Origin: Rhizobium ruizarguesonis
GTDB taxonomy: Bacteria > Pseudomonadota > Alphaproteobacteria > Rhizobiales > Rhizobiaceae
NCBI RefSeq assembly: GCF_012349115.1
Contig: NZ_PQIG01000079.1
Span: 29,851-93,850, forward strand
DNA: 64,000 nucleotides
Direction: 5' to 3'
The notes beneath the pieces were generated by a model. It was not told where the DNA came from. It ran no database searches and worked only from the letters and a program-made list of their open reading frames with translations. Each line of letters opens with the position of its first letter. Position 1 is the first letter of the stretch. Shown here piece by piece: positions 42,551-51,506 of this stretch. A program made the position numbers and the translations under genes.

Positions 42551-43333
42551 CTACTGCATGAACCAGCCGTGGCTCACGACCAGCGACTGGCCGGTCACCG
42601 CATTGGACCTGGCCGCCGCGAAATAGAGAACAGCGTCGGCCACATCATCGGTGCTGGTAAACTCGCCGTCGACCGTGTCCTTGAGCATCACCGTCTTGAC
42701 CACCTGCTCCTCGCTGATGCCGAGCTCCCGCGCCTGCTCGGGGATCTGTTTGTCGACGAGCGGCGTGCGCACGAAGCCGGGACAGACCACGTTGGCCGTG
42801 ACGTTGTGCTCGGCTCCCTCCTTTGCCAGTACCTTGGCCAGTCCGATCAGTCCGTGCTTGGCCGTGACATAGGGCCCCTTCAGCTTCGAGGCTTCCTTGG
42901 AGTGCACGGAACCCATGTAGATCACCCGGCCATAATTGGCGGCATACATGTGCTTGAGGCAGGCGCGCGTGGTCAGGAAGGCGCCGTCGAGATGGATCGA
43001 AAGCAGCTTTCTCCAGTCCGCAAAGGGAAAGTCGACCAGCGGCTTGACGATCTGGATGCCAGCATTGCTGACCAGCACGTCGATCCTGCCGAACCTGGCG
43101 ATCACCTCGCCAACGGCCTTTTCCACCTGCTCTTCGTCGGCGACGTTCATCGCCACGGCGAAGGCATCGCCGCCCTTGCTTTTGACCTCGGCCGCCGTTG
43201 CGTTCGCGGCGTCAAGATTGAGGTCGGCGATCACGGGAATGCCGCCTTCGGCTGCGAAGCGAAGCGCGATCTCCTTGCCGATGCCGCTCGCGGCTCCGGT
43301 GACAATCGCCACTCTTCCATCAAATCGAGACAT
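42551..43333 (-). CDS. bdhA: 3-hydroxybutyrate dehydrogenase (SDR)
   Basis: A 260-residue short-chain dehydrogenase. The NAD-binding glycine motif TGAASGIGKE is at 12-21. The catalytic residues are S142 in MGSVHSKEAS, Y155 and K159 in YVTAKHG. HSKEASKLKGPYVTAKHGLIGLAKVLAKEGAEHNVTANVVCPGFVRTPLV is the pattern of D-3-hydroxybutyrate dehydrogenases, which interconvert 3-hydroxybutyrate and acetoacetate. Its neighbour is acetoacetate decarboxylase, so the two fit a ketone-body or polyhydroxybutyrate route. It is the third gene after element C. Confidence 0.9.
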   Translation of the reverse strand: MSRFDGRVAIVTGAASGIGKEIALRFAAEGGIPVIADLNLDAANATAAEVKSKGGDAFAVAMNVADEEQVEKAVGEVIARFGRIDVLVSNAGIQIVKPLVDFPFADWRKLLSIHLDGAFLTTRACLKHMYAANYGRVIYMGSVHSKEASKLKGPYVTAKHGLIGLAKVLAKEGAEHNVTANVVCPGFVRTPLVDKQIPEQARELGISEEQVVKTVMLKDTVDGEFTSTDDVADAVLYFAAARSNAVTGQSLVVSHGWFMQ

Positions 43334-43359
43334 GGATAGTTCCTTTCAGTTGCGGGAGA

Positions 43360-44118
43360 TCAGTCGTGTTGGAGGTAGTCGAATACGACCTCGCCGAGGC
43401 CGAGCGTCAGGTCGGCGATGTAGTGGCTGGCCGACGTGACCTCGCGCACGGGGAGACGCGCAACGTCGCACATCGCGTGTTCGAACAATTGCAGGGCTGC
43501 CGGGCCGGCCCATGCGCCCTTCAGGGTCACATCCTCGAGATAGTAGCGCACGAGTTCGCAAATCCGGGGCGAACCGTCGACGTCCGGGATGACCTTCAGC
43601 ACGAAGGCGGGCTTCGCCATCGCCTTTGCCAGCGGCTCCAGCGGGAGCTCGCGATGCTTGTAGCCCATGGTCGCCCTCACGCAGAGAACCGAGCCATAGT
43701 GCAGCGTTCCGACGAGCGTCTCCTGCTCGTGCGACAGTTTCGGCGTTGCCAGCTTCTTCGGAAAGCCCCAGATCTCGCGGCCGCCGGCGATCGGAGAGTT
43801 GTCATCAAGATACATGGCATGCACATAGCTGCCTTCCTGCACCTTGCCCGATGGCGTCGTGAAGCGCACCGGAATGACCTGCCCGGTTTCCGTATAGTCC
43901 CCGAAGCCAGTCGAATCCGGCATGCGGATGAATTCATAGGCGACGGTGTCGCCGATCACTTCCAGCGGCTCCGGCACGACGGCGCGCAGGGTCTCCGGAT
44001 CGGTCCGGTAGTTGATGACGACAAATTCGCGGTTGTAGAACTTGTAGGGTGGCCTCGGATAGGCCGGATTGTTGAGCGGCATCGCGAAGGCATTTTCGCG
44101 GACTGCGGCGATCTTCAT
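43360..44118 (-). CDS. adc: Acetoacetate decarboxylase
   Basis: A 252-residue protein of the ADC family. The catalytic lysine pair is K121-K122 in GGREIWGFPKKLATP, where one lysine forms the Schiff base and its neighbour lowers its pKa. YKHRELPLEPL, VVINYRTDPETLRAVVPEPLE and LGEVVFDYLQHD are further family blocks. It would turn acetoacetate into acetone and carbon dioxide. It lies between the patatin-like protein and 3-hydroxybutyrate dehydrogenase genes in one operon. A diverged paralogue is encoded at 51507. Confidence 0.9.
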   Translation of the reverse strand: MKIAAVRENAFAMPLNNPAYPRPPYKFYNREFVVINYRTDPETLRAVVPEPLEVIGDTVAYEFIRMPDSTGFGDYTETGQVIPVRFTTPSGKVQEGSYVHAMYLDDNSPIAGGREIWGFPKKLATPKLSHEQETLVGTLHYGSVLCVRATMGYKHRELPLEPLAKAMAKPAFVLKVIPDVDGSPRICELVRYYLEDVTLKGAWAGPAALQLFEHAMCDVARLPVREVTSASHYIADLTLGLGEVVFDYLQHD

Positions 44119-44146
44119 GGTCGTGCTCTTCTCTTTGGGTGAAATC

Positions 44147-45328
44147 TCAATCGAAGTCGAAAATGGCGACGCCGTCCGGCGTGCCGGGCCGCTGCAGCAC
44201 CTCGGGGTGGCGCAATGTTTGAAGGGCGTCGTTGTAGCCGGAGGCCCAGTGCTCCTCCATCGTCAGCCGGGAGAACTCGTAATCCTTGGAGCTCGCTTCG
44301 TATTTCTTGGCGCGATATATGAGCTGGACGATGTTGTAGACCTTCTCGTCGGCCTGATCGACGAGCAGCTTGATCTCCGGATCGGCTTGCAGCAGAGCGT
44401 CCTGCGGGACGAGTTCGACCAGATGGCCGAGTGCGCGGCGCAGCCGCTGCTGCGTCCTGAAATGGTCGGTCGCCGCGCGCGTGCGGCTCGAGAAGCGGAT
44501 ATCCTTCTGCCGTAGTTCGATTCCGAGCAGGTCACGCGGGAACTCGCCATTCGCGCTCCAGAGGTCAACCTGAAAGGCCAGCGTGTCCTGGCGCGGCGCG
44601 TTATCGAGGACCCATTGCAGCGGCGTGTTGGAGATGAGGCCGCCGTCCCAGTAACACTCGCCGTCGATCCTCGTCGCCGGGAAGCCAGGCGGCAGGGAGC
44701 CGCTCGCCATGATATGTTCGGGGCGGATATTGTGGGTCGTAGTGTCGAAATACTCGAAGTTGCCGGTGCGCACGTTGACGGCGCCGACGCTGAAACGCAT
44801 GGCCCCTGTATTGATGCGGTCAAAGTCCACCAGCCGTTCCAGCGTCGCCTTCAGCGGTGCGACGTCGTAGAAGCTTTCCGCCTCGATGCTGCCGGCGGAT
44901 GAAAAGAAAGGTGGCACCGGACGTGGCGTGAAGAAGCCTGCGGCGCCGTCCATAAGGGTGGCGAAGGCATGTGCCTGATTGAGCAGGCCACGCGCGAAAT
45001 CACCCTGGAGCCCCATCGCCCCCAACATCGTCGAAAACAGAGTGGGAAACCCGTGAGCCGGGGCGGTTACCGTCTCCCAGAAGCTCCTGAGCGCCTCCAC
45101 TCGTCTTTCGGGCGGATTGCCGGCGATCAGAGCGCTGTTGATGGCACCGATGGAGATGCCGGCGACCCAGTCAGGATGCAGACCGGCTTCGGCCAGTGCT
45201 TGATAGACGCCGGCCTGATATGAACCGAGCGCCCCTCCGCCTTGCAACAACAGCGCGATACGCTCGAACGGCGGACGTTCTGCGAGGCGATGTGCCTTGT
45301 CTTTGACGGTATGTTGTTGGGCGGCCAT
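44147..45328 (-). CDS. Patatin-like phospholipase with DUF3734
   Basis: A 393-residue cytoplasmic lipid hydrolase. The glycine loop QGGGALGSYQAG, nucleophile elbow GISIG (S59) and the aspartate of the dyad D228 in DGGLISN are all present. The C-terminal third fits DUF3734, often next to these ketone-body genes. The open frame extends to 45607, but I choose the ATG at 45328 because GAGGT lies 7 bases upstream and the extra region is promoter element C. It is the first gene of the operon, with a leader of about 65 bases. Confidence 0.9.
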   Translation of the reverse strand: MAAQQHTVKDKAHRLAERPPFERIALLLQGGGALGSYQAGVYQALAEAGLHPDWVAGISIGAINSALIAGNPPERRVEALRSFWETVTAPAHGFPTLFSTMLGAMGLQGDFARGLLNQAHAFATLMDGAAGFFTPRPVPPFFSSAGSIEAESFYDVAPLKATLERLVDFDRINTGAMRFSVGAVNVRTGNFEYFDTTTHNIRPEHIMASGSLPPGFPATRIDGECYWDGGLISNTPLQWVLDNAPRQDTLAFQVDLWSANGEFPRDLLGIELRQKDIRFSSRTRAATDHFRTQQRLRRALGHLVELVPQDALLQADPEIKLLVDQADEKVYNIVQLIYRAKKYEASSKDYEFSRLTMEEHWASGYNDALQTLRHPEVLQRPGTPDGVAIFDFD

Positions 45329-45385
45329 GCAGTTTACCTCGGTTGTTGATCCCGCTGCCTTTGGTTCCAAACCGGCCGCAGCTAA

Positions 45386-45468
45386 TGTTGACGATGCCCA
45401 CTTAAGCGTTGGAGTGGACAATGTCAACATCCGTTTGACGGAATGTTGACATGAGCAACTTAAGAATC
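45386..45468. promoter_or_regulatory. Shared control element, copy C (patatin operon, divergent)
   Basis: The outer arms are TGTTGACG (45386-45393) and TGTCAACA (45422-45429). The minus strand has TTGACA, 17 bp, TAAGTG (45399-45404), driving the patatin-like gene. The second box at 45444-45461 (TGTTG-N7-CAACT) supplies a plus-strand TTGACA, 17 bp, TAGGTG, whose predicted start is at the ATG of the broken TetR remnant at 45481. The right half continues CAACTTAAGAA like copy D and unlike copies A and B. Confidence 0.8.
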
Positions 45469-45480
45469 TAGGTGGCCGGC

Positions 45481-45597
45481 ATGACCCAAGACATTTCACC
45501 AAACACCAGCGCCCTACCACCATGGCGACCTGCACAGGGCGATCATAGAGGCCGCGCTCGAGGTTCTGAGCGAGGCTCAAAGCACCAAGTTTTCGCT
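45481..45597 (+). pseudogene. TetR gene remnant, first 39 codons only, frameshifted
   Basis: It matches the start of the intact TetR gene at 55823: ATGACC..., then CACCATGGCGACCTGCA and AGGGCGATC, up to TTTTCGCT. It lacks 2 bases near 45503-45510, which breaks the frame, and stops after about 117 bases, where it joins a fragment of the 56581 gene. It keeps the position of a leaderless start behind element C. Confidence 0.85.
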
Positions 45598-45745
45598 CGT
45601 TGCCCACATACGCCTGATCTCATCTCGACCGGTCGTGGACGCAGCCGAATTGGCGATGGTAAGGATTGTCGAGACCTATTTGACGCCCAATCGCTCGCTC
45701 TATGAAATCCGGGGCGTTGCCTGTTCCCGCACCATGACGCGGGTC
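45598..45745 (+). pseudogene. Remnant of the 149-residue membrane-protein gene
   Basis: It matches 56820-56960 of the intact gene: LISSRPVVDAAELAM, then RIVETYLTPNRSL with few changes. It lacks the first 80 codons and the end. It is fused in frame to the TetR fragment by an internal deletion and then runs into the P-loop gene block. Confidence 0.85.
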
Positions 45746-46130
45746 TCAGCACGGTTGCGGTGCTCGGCTTTGTCCGAGCAAACGACCTCGACCTCCGCCG
45801 CCGCCACCCCAGCGGCTTGCGCGACCGAAAGCCATGCTGCCCGGGTTATCCGGAGCGGGTTGACAGAGTCGGCGATCACGGTCCTGCCGAGGGTCAGATT
45901 GTCTCCGGCGATACCGTAAGCCACGATATAGCCTGCAGGCCCAGCATCATCGGCAATTCCGGAAGCGCGGATTGCCTGCTCGATCGTATCGACGCGCACA
46001 TAGACCGCTTTCAACCGCTCAGCCAAAGCGCGGGCAATCGTCGTCTTTCCACAGCCAGACAGACCGCCGAGGCTCCTCGCTGCGTAGTGGTGCTCCGGGG
46101 TTGCTGAAGCGTTTCTGAACCCTGTCGAAG
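45746..46130 (-). pseudogene. P-loop kinase gene remnant with a 290-bp block identical to 57427-57716
   Basis: Positions 45746-46035 equal 57427-57716 base for base by eye, in the same orientation. Beyond 46035 it stays homologous but changes: the Walker A here reads GLSGCGKTT against GLPGSGKTT in the intact gene. In frame upstream it gives EHHYAARSLGGLSGCGKTT, suggesting that the end came from a different ATPase. It lacks both the true N terminus and the C-terminal 50 residues, so it is not expected to function. Confidence 0.85.
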
Positions 46131-46137
46131 GAGCTGT

Positions 46138-46782
46138 TCAAATGCCCTGGCAGAACCACACGCCTCCGACAACAATGGCGAGCATCGAAAACGAGGCCAT
46201 GAGTGCATTTTGCACTTTGACGCTTCGGGCGCCCGACCGACCCGCGAGCAAGCCAATGAAGGTTGAAAAGGTCGCCATCGCTGCGATCGTGCCGAGACCG
46301 AACACCAGGAGATAGGCGGCCGCTTCTGTATTCGTGGGCAACGCCAGCGCCGGCACGATGCCGAGCAAGTGCGAACTGCCGGCGAGTCCGTGCACCGTGC
46401 CAATTGCAAAGGCCGGATGCTTGTGCCGGTGACGGTGCGAATGCCCACAATGCCCGTGGGAATGAGTTGGGGCCCGATCGGCAAATGCTGCCCGTAATCC
46501 CCAAATGCCGATGCCGCAGAGCATGACGCCCACGAAACGCTCGCCCCAGGCGGAGACAATATCGATGGACATGGTATCGCGGAGCAATAGCGCGAACAGC
46601 CCCACGCCAACGACGCCGGCGCTGTGTCCGACCCCCCATCGAATCCCAGTCCGCCAGGCCCGAGCTTTGGCGTCGACGGCATATGGTGCGATGGCGGCAA
46701 GGTGATCCGGGCCGGAAACGACGTGAACAAAGCCTGCCAAGAGCCCGGAGGCCAGAAGGGTCATCAGAACGAAGGGGGGCAT
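46138..46782 (-). CDS. Nickel/cobalt permease-like membrane protein
   Basis: A 214-residue membrane protein with about six helices. GFVHVVSGPDHLAAIAPYA matches the H-x(n)-GPDH signature of NiCoT / UreH-like transporters, and a histidine-rich loop (THSHGHCGHSHRHRHKH) would bind metal. WGVGHSAGVVGVG is the second conserved region. It is probably the last gene of the DyP operon, 90 bp after the second flavoprotein. A metal need for the operon's enzymes is a guess, since none is known to use nickel. It lies next to the P-loop remnant. Confidence 0.75.
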   Translation of the reverse strand: MPPFVLMTLLASGLLAGFVHVVSGPDHLAAIAPYAVDAKARAWRTGIRWGVGHSAGVVGVGLFALLLRDTMSIDIVSAWGERFVGVMLCGIGIWGLRAAFADRAPTHSHGHCGHSHRHRHKHPAFAIGTVHGLAGSSHLLGIVPALALPTNTEAAAYLLVFGLGTIAAMATFSTFIGLLAGRSGARSVKVQNALMASFSMLAIVVGGVWFCQGI

Positions 46783-46872
46783 GTCTTAGCCTTTGGGGCG
46801 GTGGAATTCTCATAGCGGTCAGGGAGCGCGATCCAGCGTGGCACGGAGCGAATGTTCAGCCACAGCGCATCA

Positions 46873-48225
46873 TCATTCGGGCAATCGAATGCGTGCTCGG
46901 ACGTGGGAATTGATCATGTCCGCGAGCCATATCATCCCGCCACGCCAGAATCCGTGCAGCCGCTGTTGATGGCTGCGATAGAGGAGAACGTGACCAAGCT
47001 GCGCCACGCGTCCGCGTATGAAGCCGCCCGTGAACATCCCGAATTGTCCCAGCGAATCGTAGGCGCCGTAGCCGCCTAGCGATACGATCGAACCGAAGTC
47101 CCTGTAGGAGAACGAGGGCAGCTCCCTCCCTTCCAGCCAGCCAGGAAGATGACGGATCAAATGCGAAGCCTGCTGATGCGCAACCTGGGCTGCCGGAGGT
47201 AGCGGCCTGCCGTTGTCTTCCACAGAAAAACTCGAACAGTCCCCGACGGCAAAAATCCGGGGATCAAGCGTCGTTTGCAGGGTTGGTCCCACCACGATCT
47301 GATTGTTGCGTGTCACCTCAAGGCCATCGAAAGAGGCGCAGGCATCCGACGCCTTTACACCGGCCGCCCATACCTTCAGCTCAGCGTCGATCTTTGTTCC
47401 GTCCGCCAGTCGAAGGCAACCGGCTTCGGCGGCGACGACCCGCGCGCCCGTCAGGACGGTGACGCCGAGCCTCTCGAGACGCTCCTGAGCGGCAATCGCC
47501 ACACGATTGGGAAAGGCACCCAGCAGCATGGGGCCGCTCTCGATCAGCGTCACCTTGACCTGGTCGCGCAGTCCGGCTGCGCCGTAATAGGCGGAGACAT
47601 CGGCGAGCTGGACAAGCTCTGCGGCGAGTTCGACTCCCGTGGCGCCGCCTCCGACCACCGCGATCTGCAAGGTGCTGTTGGCCGCGAGCGCTTCGAGCAT
47701 GTGCGCCATTACCTTGCGATTGAAGTTCATCGCCTGGGAACGGCTGTCGATCGTCAGGCAATGGTCGCGCACCCCTGGCGTTCCAAAGTCGTTCGCCTCG
47801 CTACCCGTGGCAAGGATCAGCGTGTCATAGGAGATCGCTCGTTCCGGCAAAATACGGCGACCGTCGATCTCCAATGGGTTCAGATGGACCTTCCGCTCTT
47901 TCCGGTCGATGCCCTTGAGTTCTCCCGTCTCGAACACGAAACGTCGGTTGCGGGCTTGGGAGATATAGGAGGTTTCATGCTGGGAAACGTCCGTGGTTCC
48001 GGCAGCGATCGTATGCAGCATCGGCTTCCATACATAGGCAGGCTCCCGGTCGACCAGCGTCACGGCGATCGAGGTTTTGCGTAGGCTTCCTGGCAGTTTG
48101 GAGGCAATTTCCAGCCCGGCGATTCCGCCCCCGACGACCACGATCTGGTGGGGCCTTGAAGGCGCGCCTCCATGTTCAGGATCCTGTGTCTGCGGCTTGT
48201 CGGATGGTGTGGATGATTTCCGCAT
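46873..48225 (-). CDS. NDH-2-like NAD(P)/FAD oxidoreductase (second)
   Basis: A 450-residue flavoprotein. The FAD-binding motif VVVGGGIAGLEIAS is near residue 28 and the NADH-binding motif IAVVGGGATGVELAAELV near 185. FAVGDCSSF is the second FAD motif. The C terminus RVAQLGHVLLYRSHQQRLHGFWRG is the amphipathic membrane anchor typical of type II NADH:quinone oxidoreductases. It would pass electrons from NADH to the quinone pool without pumping protons. It lies 19 bp after the other NDH-2-like gene. Confidence 0.85.
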   Translation of the reverse strand: MRKSSTPSDKPQTQDPEHGGAPSRPHQIVVVGGGIAGLEIASKLPGSLRKTSIAVTLVDREPAYVWKPMLHTIAAGTTDVSQHETSYISQARNRRFVFETGELKGIDRKERKVHLNPLEIDGRRILPERAISYDTLILATGSEANDFGTPGVRDHCLTIDSRSQAMNFNRKVMAHMLEALAANSTLQIAVVGGGATGVELAAELVQLADVSAYYGAAGLRDQVKVTLIESGPMLLGAFPNRVAIAAQERLERLGVTVLTGARVVAAEAGCLRLADGTKIDAELKVWAAGVKASDACASFDGLEVTRNNQIVVGPTLQTTLDPRIFAVGDCSSFSVEDNGRPLPPAAQVAHQQASHLIRHLPGWLEGRELPSFSYRDFGSIVSLGGYGAYDSLGQFGMFTGGFIRGRVAQLGHVLLYRSHQQRLHGFWRGGMIWLADMINSHVRARIRLPE

Positions 48226-48244
48226 TTATCTTCTCCAGATATAA

Positions 48245-49627
48245 TCACTTGCAAGACACCGCGACCTCAGGGGTCGCGGTCGCAGTGTCGTCGGGGGTTT
48301 CGCCAACTGCAGGAGCGCGCCCGCCCCGACCGTTTGTCAGCTCCGACGGCTCGACGATCAGACGCCCGCTACGACGGTAAGTGGTCAGAAGGCGCGCCCA
48401 GTTTGCCAGGATCGAAAGCCTTGCATGGCCCCCGCCCGACAAGGTTCGAAGATGCAGCAGTCCCCACGACAACCACGCGGGAAAGCCGGTGATCGAACGG
48501 CCGCAAAATTCCGCGACGCCGACGTTTCGCGAGATGGTTGCCAGCTTGCTCGGCGTGAATGACGCGTAAGGCTTGGGATGGGTGGTGTTCGCAATCCGAG
48601 CGGCGATAAGTCTGCCGACGTATTTGCCTTGATCCTGCGCAACCGACGCCAGGCCCGGCATCGCCCGGCCGTCGGGGCCCATGACATGGGCCGCATCGCC
48701 GACAACAAAACACTCGGGATGTCCCGGCACGGAAAAATCGTCGAGAACCGCCACCTTTCCGTCCGGATTAACATGGGTGCCGATTGTACCTGCCAGGGGC
48801 ACTCCCTCGACGCCGGTGCACCACAACACGGTAGCAGCCGCGATGCGCTCGTCGCCGACGATGACGCCCGCCGCATCCACATGAATTACGGGAACACCCA
48901 GCCTTACCTCGACCCCCTGGCCTTCCAGCGCACGGGCCGCATAGGCCGAATGTCGTTCGCTGAATGCCGGAAGCAATCTTGGCCCCGACTGGACGAGTAC
49001 GATGCGCGCCTCGCTGAGGTCGATATTTCGAAAGTCGGATGCGAGCGTCCTTCGGGTAAACTCGCTGATCGTGCCTGTGATCGCGACGCCCGTCGGCCCA
49101 CCGCCTACGACGACCACCGTCATGTCGCGCGCCTGTTTCCAAGGATCAGGCTCCAATTCGGCTCGCTCGAAGGCCTTCAGAAGTCGATTGCGCGCGGTGA
49201 CGGCGTCGCCAAGCGACTTCAATCCAAGCGCGTGCGGCGCCCATTCCGCCTCGTGACCAAAATAGCTCGTCTGCACTCCCGTCGCGACCACCAGGATGTC
49301 ATAGGCCAGATCGTCGCCTTCATTCATGACGACAAGCCGGCGGGACAGGTCGATGCGCTTCGCCTCCCGCATTTCCACCCGGACATTGTGCATCTCTTGC
49401 AGAAGCGATCGGATAGGCGTCGCAATTTCCGCCGGTTCCAGGATCGCCGTGGCGACCTGGAAGAGGAATGGTTGAAATAGGTGGTGATTGTTGCGGTCGA
49501 CAAGCGTGATGTCGGCATTGCTGTCGCGCAATGCGCGGACGGCAGCCAGGCCGGCGAAACCTGCGCCGATGACAACGATCTTGCACAGCGATGTCCGGTT
49601 TATCGCGGCGATTTGGTGAGCGGTCAT
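48245..49627 (-). CDS. NDH-2-like NAD(P)/FAD oxidoreductase (first)
   Basis: A 460-residue flavoprotein. The FAD motif IVVIGAGFAGLAAVRAL is near residue 18, the NADH motif VVVVGGGPTGVAITGTI near 170, and FVVGDAAHV near 310. FPAWLSWGLLHLRTLSGG with RLSILANWARLLTTYRRSGRLIV is the C-terminal membrane-binding region seen in NADH dehydrogenase type II. It overlaps the TPR gene by 4 bp (ATGA), so translation is coupled. Having two different NDH-2-like genes in one operon is unusual and may mean one uses another electron donor. Confidence 0.85.
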   Translation of the reverse strand: MTAHQIAAINRTSLCKIVVIGAGFAGLAAVRALRDSNADITLVDRNNHHLFQPFLFQVATAILEPAEIATPIRSLLQEMHNVRVEMREAKRIDLSRRLVVMNEGDDLAYDILVVATGVQTSYFGHEAEWAPHALGLKSLGDAVTARNRLLKAFERAELEPDPWKQARDMTVVVVGGGPTGVAITGTISEFTRRTLASDFRNIDLSEARIVLVQSGPRLLPAFSERHSAYAARALEGQGVEVRLGVPVIHVDAAGVIVGDERIAAATVLWCTGVEGVPLAGTIGTHVNPDGKVAVLDDFSVPGHPECFVVGDAAHVMGPDGRAMPGLASVAQDQGKYVGRLIAARIANTTHPKPYASFTPSKLATISRNVGVAEFCGRSITGFPAWLSWGLLHLRTLSGGGHARLSILANWARLLTTYRRSGRLIVEPSELTNGRGGRAPAVGETPDDTATATPEVAVSCK

Positions 49628-50658
49628 ACGGCGAACTCGCGGGCGACGGTAATTTGTTTGGCGGCACTCGCCTTGGCAAGGAGTTTGCGCGACCTCGGCG
49701 TGTCGCGGAGTTCTAAATTGACCAAGGCCAGCTCGAGCGCTCGCTTTGGCCGATTGCCGACCCCCATGAAGAAAGCCGCCGCGTGGTCGGCATAGGCTTC
49801 GGGCCGACGCGCCAGGAGCCGCTCATATGCTTCGGCTGCAAGTTCGGCGTGTCTGGCGGATCTGCCGTCGCCACGCACGGCTAGGATTTCGGCATAGAGC
49901 GCGCGGTACTCCGGATCATCGGAGGCTTCCAGCAGGGGCGCGACAAGCGCTTCTGCAACGTCCAACTTTCCTTGCGCGAACGCCACCTCGGCGCGATGCC
50001 CGCGTCCCGGAACGTGTGCCGGCAGCACCGCGTCGAGCGCTGCGAAGATTCTCTCCGCTCGATCCAGATCGCCCCGACGCATCGAACTCACTCCCCATTC
50101 GAAGAGAAGTTGCCCGCACGGGAAAGGAGACACGCCATCGTCGGCGTTGAGCGCAGCCAGATAGCAGGTCTCCGCCCTTCCCCATTGATCCATCTCCGCC
50201 AGCAGCGTCGCGAGGCTTGCAAGCGTATCAATCCGAGGATTGCGCTTCGCCAGTCTTTCGCGCAGGACCAGCGCTTCGTTGTAGTATCCGGTCGCCTGAA
50301 GCAGAGCCGCCCGTTCTGCTTCAATTTCCTGTCTCGGATATCCAGCCACCAGTGCTTGAGCGAGAAGCCCTTTCGCTTTCGTGAAACAGTGGAAGCGTCC
50401 CGCGATCTGCGCGCGAACATAGAGCGCTCTTGCGCAGTCGGGCGACATGTCAATCGCTTCGGTGGCGATTGAGTCCCCCCGGTCGTGGTCCGCGACACTG
50501 CCGAGCAAGTCGCCGCGAAGAAAGAAGAGCTTCGCGAGCGTCAGCAAGCTTTCGAAGCTCGCGCTCGCAGCACGCTCCCGCTCCAACCCGTCGATCGACG
50601 TCGACAGGTTGGCGAGAGCAATACGCCCGCTCGTATAGCGCCCGCGATCGATCATCAT
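49624..50658 (-). CDS. TPR-like repeat protein of unknown function
   Basis: A 344-residue helical protein made of degenerate TPR-like units: RGDLLGSVADHDRGDSIATEAI, ALLQATGYYNEALVLRERLAKRNP, TLLAEMDQWGRAETCYLAALNADDG, RRGDLDRAERIFAALDAVLP, FAQGKLDVAEALVAPLL. No signal peptide is clear. It may scaffold the other operon products. It overlaps both neighbours by 4 bp, tight coupling between SDR, TPR and NDH-2-like genes. I recognise no specific family. Confidence 0.75.
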   Translation of the reverse strand: MMIDRGRYTSGRIALANLSTSIDGLERERAASASFESLLTLAKLFFLRGDLLGSVADHDRGDSIATEAIDMSPDCARALYVRAQIAGRFHCFTKAKGLLAQALVAGYPRQEIEAERAALLQATGYYNEALVLRERLAKRNPRIDTLASLATLLAEMDQWGRAETCYLAALNADDGVSPFPCGQLLFEWGVSSMRRGDLDRAERIFAALDAVLPAHVPGRGHRAEVAFAQGKLDVAEALVAPLLEASDDPEYRALYAEILAVRGDGRSARHAELAAEAYERLLARRPEAYADHAAAFFMGVGNRPKRALELALVNLELRDTPRSRKLLAKASAAKQITVAREFAV

Positions 50659-51443
50659 GAAACGTGACTTTTCAGGCCGGTGAGCAGCGCCGGATAGCCC
50701 CGCGTCAGCGAGCCCCCGTCGATCGCAATCGTATCGCCATTGATCGATCGCGCCTTGTCGGACGCGAGAAACACGGAAGCGGCGGCAATTTCTTCCGCAG
50801 CGACAGCGCGGTTCATCGGGATGACGCCCAGGAAGAGGTCACGCATGGCGGGATTTTCGAGCTCTTTCCTGGTCAAAGGTGTTTCCACGAGACCGGGCGC
50901 GATGCCGACGACACGAATGCCTCGACCACCGAGTTCCAGGGCGCCGCAGCGGGTGATCATGTCCACCCCGGCCTTCGCGGCACAGTAGGCCACCTGACCT
51001 TCGCCGGCCTGCCGCGCGTTCACCGAGGAGATGTTGATGATGACGCCCGGCCGTCCTTGTTCGATCATGATCCGGGCGCCATGCTTGACCCCGAAGAACA
51101 CTCCGCCGAGCGTCACGTCCTGAACGGCTCTCCACTTTTCGGCGGTAAGCTCGGTAAGCGGCGTGATCGCACCAAAGCCCGCGCAATTGACGACGATATC
51201 CAGCGAGCCGAAATTGTCGAGCGCAGTGATCATAGCGCCCTGGACCTCAACCTCGTTCGAAACGTCCGTCAAGCAACCGATCGCGCGATCACCGAGCTCT
51301 TGGGTGACCTCGTCGAGCGCTTTCGCATTGAGATCGCAAAGCACCACGCTCGCGCCCGCTTCGATAAAGGCCGTTGCAATCGCCCTGCCGATGCCCGACG
51401 CGGCGCCGGTCACGACGGCGCCCTTGCCTTTCAACTCATCCAT
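50655..51443 (-). CDS. Short-chain dehydrogenase/reductase
   Basis: A 262-residue SDR. The coenzyme motif is TGAASGIGRA (12-21) and the aspartate after the second strand (VVLCDLN) favours NAD. The catalytic residues are a serine in INISSVNARQ (about 139-140), Y153 and K157 in YCAAKAG. It resembles glucose 1-dehydrogenase or 3-oxoacyl reductase types rather than the 3-hydroxybutyrate enzyme at 42551. It lies 63 bp after the ADC-like gene, repeating the ADC-SDR order of the patatin operon. Confidence 0.85.
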   Translation of the reverse strand: MDELKGKGAVVTGAASGIGRAIATAFIEAGASVVLCDLNAKALDEVTQELGDRAIGCLTDVSNEVEVQGAMITALDNFGSLDIVVNCAGFGAITPLTELTAEKWRAVQDVTLGGVFFGVKHGARIMIEQGRPGVIINISSVNARQAGEGQVAYCAAKAGVDMITRCGALELGGRGIRVVGIAPGLVETPLTRKELENPAMRDLFLGVIPMNRAVAAEEIAAASVFLASDKARSINGDTIAIDGGSLTRGYPALLTGLKSHVS

Positions 51444-51506
51444 TTCAATTCTCCATCAATGGCGGTGGTCTCCCACTCGCAAAAAAATCGGACTTCTTGT
51501 TCCAGC

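Noticed and set aside
47275..48084. Plus-strand 269-codon frame opposite the NDH-2-like gene
   Set aside because: Antisense to a clear flavoprotein with both nucleotide-binding motifs; no independent evidence.
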